A stretch of 53,755 bases of DNA from the NCBI GenBank assembly GCA_036524155.1, contig DATDCV010000357.1:1-53755 (forward strand). Reading direction: 5' to 3'. Shown piece after piece: positions 50,282-53,755 of the stretch. The stretch comes from DATDCV01 sp036524155 (GTDB lineage: Bacteria > Verrucomicrobiota > Verrucomicrobiia > Limisphaerales > UBA8199). The notes below the pieces were generated by a model. It ran no database searches. It was not told the origin of the DNA and saw nothing but the letters and a program-made list of their open reading frames with translations. The first letter of the stretch is position 1. Each line of letters starts with the position of its first letter. The position numbers and the translations under genes are program-made.

Positions 50282-51418
50282 TCATTTCCCTTGGCTCTTC
50301 GGCACCGTGACGGTCACGACTTTGGTGGCCGAGACATTGCCGGCGGCGTCTTTGGCCTGCAGGACGATGCTATAGACGCGGCCATCGCTCGGACCCGACC
50401 GCTCCGCCCTGAGCTTGAGCGTATGGTCGCCGGTGATCATCCAGTCTGGGTCGGTGTGGCCGTCGCCGTGTCCATCGACAGGCTCATTGCTCCTCACGCG
50501 GATTATCTTCCAGGTGGTGGCACTGCAGGCATCCTCGACTCGTGCGCGCACCGTTACCGCCACCATTTTATGGTTGGGCGGCCAAAGAGTCGCCGGTTGC
50601 GCGCTGGACGCGACGATAACGGGCGGCGTGGTGTCCACAACGACGATCAGGCTGGAGCAGGAGGCGGTGTTGCCGGCGATGTCAGTGACCGCAACCCCCA
50701 AGACGTTAGTGCCCAGAGGCAGGCGCTGGGTTAGCGTGTCCATCGCGGGGAGGCCTGCCCCCCGAGCTGGCAACGAGTTGGTTTGAACCGCAACACCGTT
50801 GACCGACCATACCACCGAGAGCGGATCCCCCTCCGGGTCCGTAAACAACGCAAACAAGGTCGCAGGCTCGCCGCATTCGAGCTCGGCCGGCCCAGGGCAA
50901 ACGACCGCGGGAGCCTCGTTCACGGGAATCAACTGACCACGGATTTCGCCGCCCGGGTAGGCGACGGTATGAATATTGAAGTAGGTGTGCCCAGCGAGCA
51001 AATCCGCGGTGCGATCGGTGGGCCAGGCAACTCTGCCTACGACAACACCTCCCGTCGCGGGATTAACGGCCGGAAAATTGAATGGCACCAGGCTCACCAG
51101 GACGGCCGCGTTCACGTTCGTCGTGGCCGGCCCGTGAATATGCATTGCAGTCGCTGCACCGGTCAAATCCGTGAACCCGGCGGCTGAGCCATAGCCAACC
51201 GCGACTTCCAGCATGGAGGTGCCGGTGTCAAAAACGATGCCTCCCGAAATCTCCCCGCCCGAACCCGTGCTGTTGATGGGCGTGGCGGACACCTCATTGC
51301 GAGGGCTGACTCCCACCGCCACATCTGTGCCCGGCGGTGAAAGTTGAAATCGGATCAACGCCGCGTGCGCCGAGACTCCAACCGCCAAACCGAACGCTAA
51401 GACGCTTAATGCTTTCAT
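50282..51418 (-). CDS. Exported CHRD-domain protein with Ig-like domain
   Basis: A 378-residue secreted protein. A signal peptide is visible (MKALSVLAFGLAVGVSAHA). The CHRD domain covers about residues 20-165 and is marked by AATAMHIHGPATTNVNAAVL and HTYFNIHTVAYPGGEIRGQL, which match the chordin-like fold. A second part has a HYR/Ig-like pattern (APAVVCPGPAELECGEPATL, then DTTPPVIVASSAQPATLWPPNHKM). The function of bacterial CHRD proteins is not known; adhesion or extracellular structure is possible. A Shine-Dalgarno-like AAAGGA lies just upstream of the ATG at 51418. Confidence 0.87.
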   Translation of the reverse strand: MKALSVLAFGLAVGVSAHAALIRFQLSPPGTDVAVGVSPRNEVSATPINSTGSGGEISGGIVFDTGTSMLEVAVGYGSAAGFTDLTGAATAMHIHGPATTNVNAAVLVSLVPFNFPAVNPATGGVVVGRVAWPTDRTADLLAGHTYFNIHTVAYPGGEIRGQLIPVNEAPAVVCPGPAELECGEPATLFALFTDPEGDPLSVVWSVNGVAVQTNSLPARGAGLPAMDTLTQRLPLGTNVLGVAVTDIAGNTASCSSLIVVVDTTPPVIVASSAQPATLWPPNHKMVAVTVRARVEDACSATTWKIIRVRSNEPVDGHGDGHTDPDWMITGDHTLKLRAERSGPSDGRVYSIVLQAKDAAGNVSATKVVTVTVPKSQGK

Positions 51419-51576
51419 TGTTTTTCCTTTCTTTTTTGCCGACTGCGTACAGATCTCGCCCCCCTCGAGCAGACAAGGCGAAGACAAGTACTAATTGAAC
51501 ACGTCGGGGAGTGGCGGCCAATGGGGTATACACCCTACGGCGAGGGGAGATGAACAAGTGCGGCAGTCAGGGTGAA

Positions 51577-53499
51577 TCAGATAGAAGTCAACTTCACAAG
51601 GACCACGCCGTGCCGAGGCACCTGGGTTTGGAACTGCGCTGTGAAACTGCCAACGTCCTGCTGACGCCAGAGATCGCGGACGGTTTGTTTGCCTTTCAAG
51701 CCAACGTCAGCCCAGTCCAGGGTAGCGGGCGACTGCTCTTCGCCAAGGTTGAATAAACCGACGACCTTCGAGCCATCCTCCATGTCTTTGGCCCAGATCT
51801 CGATTTCGCCCCGTTTAGCCACCCGGCCCGCCTGGCGGCCGAGCGGATCCTGGTTGACCTCGAGAACTTCGTCGTTGGTCAGCAGGTTGAGGGTGAACTC
51901 ATCAAGCCTGGTCATGTCGCAGCCGATGAGCAGAGGCGAGCAGAGCAGGCACCAGAGGCTGATGTGGGTGTATTGCTCGTTGGGCGTCAACTTGGTCGGA
52001 CGGACCCTCGCGCTCCAACCGACATAACCGACGACCAGCATGTCCGGATCATTCCAGCGTCCTGGGCCGGCGAACTTTTCATGGCCGGCCTGGCCGAAGC
52101 CGATGCCCGCCATGCTGTTCCACGTATCAGTGATGTCTCCGGTTGTGCGCCAGCAATTGCCGCCGACCTCCGCGCCCCATTCCCAGACGTTGCCCATGCC
52201 GTATTGGCAGAGGCTGAAAACGATGTCGCGCGGCACGGCGTCCAACGCGGCGCGCATCACCTGGTAGGGCTTGACCAGCGCCGCATGGTCGGGATTCGGA
52301 GCGATTTCGCCATAACTGCACCAATCGTATTTGAGGTAGTCGAAACCCCATTCCCCGTAGCTTTGGGCGTCTTGCTGCTCGTGCTTGTAGCTGCCGGTGT
52401 GTTGCGCGCACGTCCGAGGCCCGGGAGAAGAATAAAGGCCGATCTTCAGCCCTTTCGCGTGCACGTAATCCGTCAACGCCTTCATGTTCGGGAATTTCTG
52501 GTTCGACAGGATCTGGCCCACGGAATCGCGCGCGGCTTCCCAGCAATCATCGATGTTAATATAGGTCCAGCCGTGCTGGATGAGGCCGCTGGCGACCATG
52601 GCATCGGCGGCGGCGCGCACGTTCGCCTCGTTGACGTCACAGCCGAAGCAATTCCAACTGTTCCAACCCATCGGCGGCGTCAGCGCGATCGTGTCGCCGC
52701 AAACGATCTTCAACGGGCGTTCGAATGAGCCAGCCGCGTTCCTCGCCTCGAGCGTCACCCTGAATGTTCCCTTCTCGCCAAGCGTTCCCGTAATCAGGCC
52801 ACTTTGCGGATCGAGAGCCAAGCCTGCGGGCATATTGGCCGCCGAAAAAGTCATCGGCCGCTGTCCACTCGCCGCCACCGTGAACAGGAACGGCGAGCCG
52901 GGGCGCACACCGAAAACTTTGGCGCCGTTAATGCGCGGTTTCGGCGAGGTTTTACGGGTCAGCACGACCGCCGGTTCGCGCGGAGGCATGACGGCTTCGG
53001 GCTTACCCTCAAGCATGGCGATCTTTGCGTCACCCCAGTCGGCATGGTCATAGTTCATGCCATCGCCAGCATCGCTTACTCTGAGGATCAATGTCTTAAT
53101 GCCGGCCAATTCGACCGAGACCTCTTTTGCGGGATCGCCCCCGCGCAAAACGCCGCTCTGCCAAAGCGTTTTGCCATCGCCGACGATCGAGAAGACCACA
53201 CTGCCGCGTTTTCCGATCTCGTCGTCCACTCCCACATTCGCGGTGAAGTGCTCGCCTTTTCCGTTGAGAGCGATTCGGAAACTGCCTGCGGCATGGGTGC
53301 CCAGTCCATGTTCGAACTTCTTTCCGCCGATAGAGAGCGTGTGGTTGTCCACTGATTTATTCGCTTGTGGCGAGCCCCAGCCCTGCTCCACGTAGCCCAA
53401 ATCGAGCGTTTCGATGCCAAAGGTCGCGGCTCCGGCGGTGATCGGCAAGGCAACAGCCAGCACGGCCGCAGTTGCCAAACCTGTAGGATTAAGTTTCAT
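51577..53499 (-). CDS. Secreted alpha-galactosidase, GH27, with NPCBM domain
   Basis: A 640-residue enzyme hydrolysing terminal alpha-1,6-galactose, for example from galactomannan or raffinose. An NPCBM (novel putative carbohydrate binding) domain at about residues 25-165 shows KKFEHGLGTHAAGSF and a DDEIG segment. An Ig-like linker (He_PIG type) at about residues 195-270 includes AGLALDPQSGLITGT. The catalytic GH27 barrel starts near TPPMGWNSWNCFGCDVNE. The nucleophile is Asp392 in YLKYDWCS and the acid/base is Asp486 in RWNDPDML. A signal peptide (AAVLAVALPITAGA) is present, so it is exported. A C-terminal beta-sandwich closes the protein. Confidence 0.95.
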   Translation of the reverse strand: MKLNPTGLATAAVLAVALPITAGAATFGIETLDLGYVEQGWGSPQANKSVDNHTLSIGGKKFEHGLGTHAAGSFRIALNGKGEHFTANVGVDDEIGKRGSVVFSIVGDGKTLWQSGVLRGGDPAKEVSVELAGIKTLILRVSDAGDGMNYDHADWGDAKIAMLEGKPEAVMPPREPAVVLTRKTSPKPRINGAKVFGVRPGSPFLFTVAASGQRPMTFSAANMPAGLALDPQSGLITGTLGEKGTFRVTLEARNAAGSFERPLKIVCGDTIALTPPMGWNSWNCFGCDVNEANVRAAADAMVASGLIQHGWTYINIDDCWEAARDSVGQILSNQKFPNMKALTDYVHAKGLKIGLYSSPGPRTCAQHTGSYKHEQQDAQSYGEWGFDYLKYDWCSYGEIAPNPDHAALVKPYQVMRAALDAVPRDIVFSLCQYGMGNVWEWGAEVGGNCWRTTGDITDTWNSMAGIGFGQAGHEKFAGPGRWNDPDMLVVGYVGWSARVRPTKLTPNEQYTHISLWCLLCSPLLIGCDMTRLDEFTLNLLTNDEVLEVNQDPLGRQAGRVAKRGEIEIWAKDMEDGSKVVGLFNLGEEQSPATLDWADVGLKGKQTVRDLWRQQDVGSFTAQFQTQVPRHGVVLVKLTSI

Positions 53500-53517
53500 G
53501 CTTGCTGGAAGTTGGAT

Positions 53518-53755
53518 TCACTCCACGGTTTGCACCCTGTAGCCGCCGGATTTTTCATCCGCCTCGAGCTTCAAGAGGCCCCGTTTTTCTGCTTCCCGAA
53601 GCAGGTCATTGAACGAGCGAAAGCCAAAAGCGCGCTCGTTGAACCCCGGATTGCGCCGTTTAATCGCCTCCTTGATCATCGAACCCCAGATCGCCTCGTC
53701 CGGTTCGCGTTCCTGGGCAATGGCCTCGAGCGTTTCAAGGAGCTCATCAAATGCC
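53518..53755 (-). CDS. C-terminal OST-HTH/LOTUS domain of a larger protein (5' end missing)
   Basis: An open frame reading leftward from the right edge to a stop at 53518-53520 gives 78 visible residues. The text LLETLEAIAQEREPDEAIWG, then SMIKEAIKRRNPGFNER and FGFRSFNDLLREAEKRGLLKL, with GGYRVQTVE at the end, follows the OST-HTH (LOTUS) winged-helix pattern found at the end of NYN-domain (LabA/DUF88-like) proteins. These are thought to bind RNA or control degradation. The NYN domain itself would be to the right, outside the window. The alpha-galactosidase begins 18 bp after its stop, on the same strand. Confidence 0.78.
   Translation of the reverse strand, partial: AFDELLETLEAIAQEREPDEAIWGSMIKEAIKRRNPGFNERAFGFRSFNDLLREAEKRGLLKLEADEKSGGYRVQTVE

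Noticed and set aside
1..53755. CRISPR array, tRNA or transposase genes
   Set aside because: No repeat-spacer pattern, no tRNA T-arm-like GGTTCGAATC context, and no DDE/HUH transposase motifs seen in any frame I read.

Overview
The window looks like a piece of a Verrucomicrobiota chromosome, probably a soil or freshwater member of the Pedosphaera/Limisphaerales side of the phylum. This placement is inferred from gene content and style, not from a marker gene. The clues are: a prepilin-like protein with the FTLIELLVVIAIIAILA leader and an ALAKAK tail; many secreted polysaccharide-degrading and Ig/beta-helix proteins that end in a short W...FYR-type C-terminal module; exported (Tat-type) versions of normally cytoplasmic folds; high GC; and many starts without a clear Shine-Dalgarno sequence. 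No tRNA, rRNA, CRISPR array, phage gene or transposase was seen.

Layout. 1-7.0 kb: the end of a secreted rhamnogalacturonan lyase (PL4), a prepilin-like protein, a ClpX-like unfoldase with an apparently duplicated lid domain, a DUF4202 protein, ispD, a membrane protein and a YgbA-type (NO-related) protein. 7.4-15.4 kb: housekeeping genes, namely lepA-lepB, serS-glgA, a MOSC protein and a GlcF-like Fe-S protein. 15.9-29 kb: an exported-protein region with an S9A prolyl oligopeptidase, a 1352-residue beta-helix/PKD protein built from three copies of one module, a Tat-exported TIM-barrel protein, and a segment holding a secreted matrixin protease with its small partner, an exported VOC protein and a coiled-coil protein. 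That segment lies between two 196-bp direct repeats. 29-35 kb: a putative tail-anchored GNAT, then lipA, a glutaredoxin, gcvH and gcvT (lipoate/glycine cleavage), a stand-alone CysJ-like flavoprotein reductase, a ParA ATPase and Hpf. 35.8-42.6 kb: a translationally coupled amidohydrolase-bioF-bioA operon, a HAD phosphatase overlapping an EVE-domain gene, and an exported DegT-family aminotransferase. 42.9-53.8 kb: a DPE2-type 4-alpha-glucanotransferase, Fe/Mn superoxide dismutase with a Fur-like site, hisH, a histidine kinase/NarL-type regulator pair, a CHRD protein, a GH27 alpha-galactosidase, and the end of an OST-HTH (LOTUS) gene that runs off the right edge.

How the genes work together. 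The lyase, alpha-galactosidase, glgA and the glucanotransferase fit a plant-polysaccharide degrader that stores glycogen. The lipA/gcvH/gcvT neighbourhood joins lipoate synthesis to a lipoylated acceptor. lepA-lepB, the kinase/regulator pair and bioF-bioA are clear operons.

The most unusual DNA is non-coding. Three 98-bp palindromic elements share a predicted cloverleaf-like fold (19-bp outer stem plus two 7-bp hairpins), and all three sit between divergently transcribed genes. A second family of CT/GA-rich palindromes occurs four times. A five-unit array of 10-bp direct repeats lies between the prolyl oligopeptidase and the beta-helix gene. Together with the 196-bp direct repeats around the matrixin segment, these are the best candidates for undescribed biology here.
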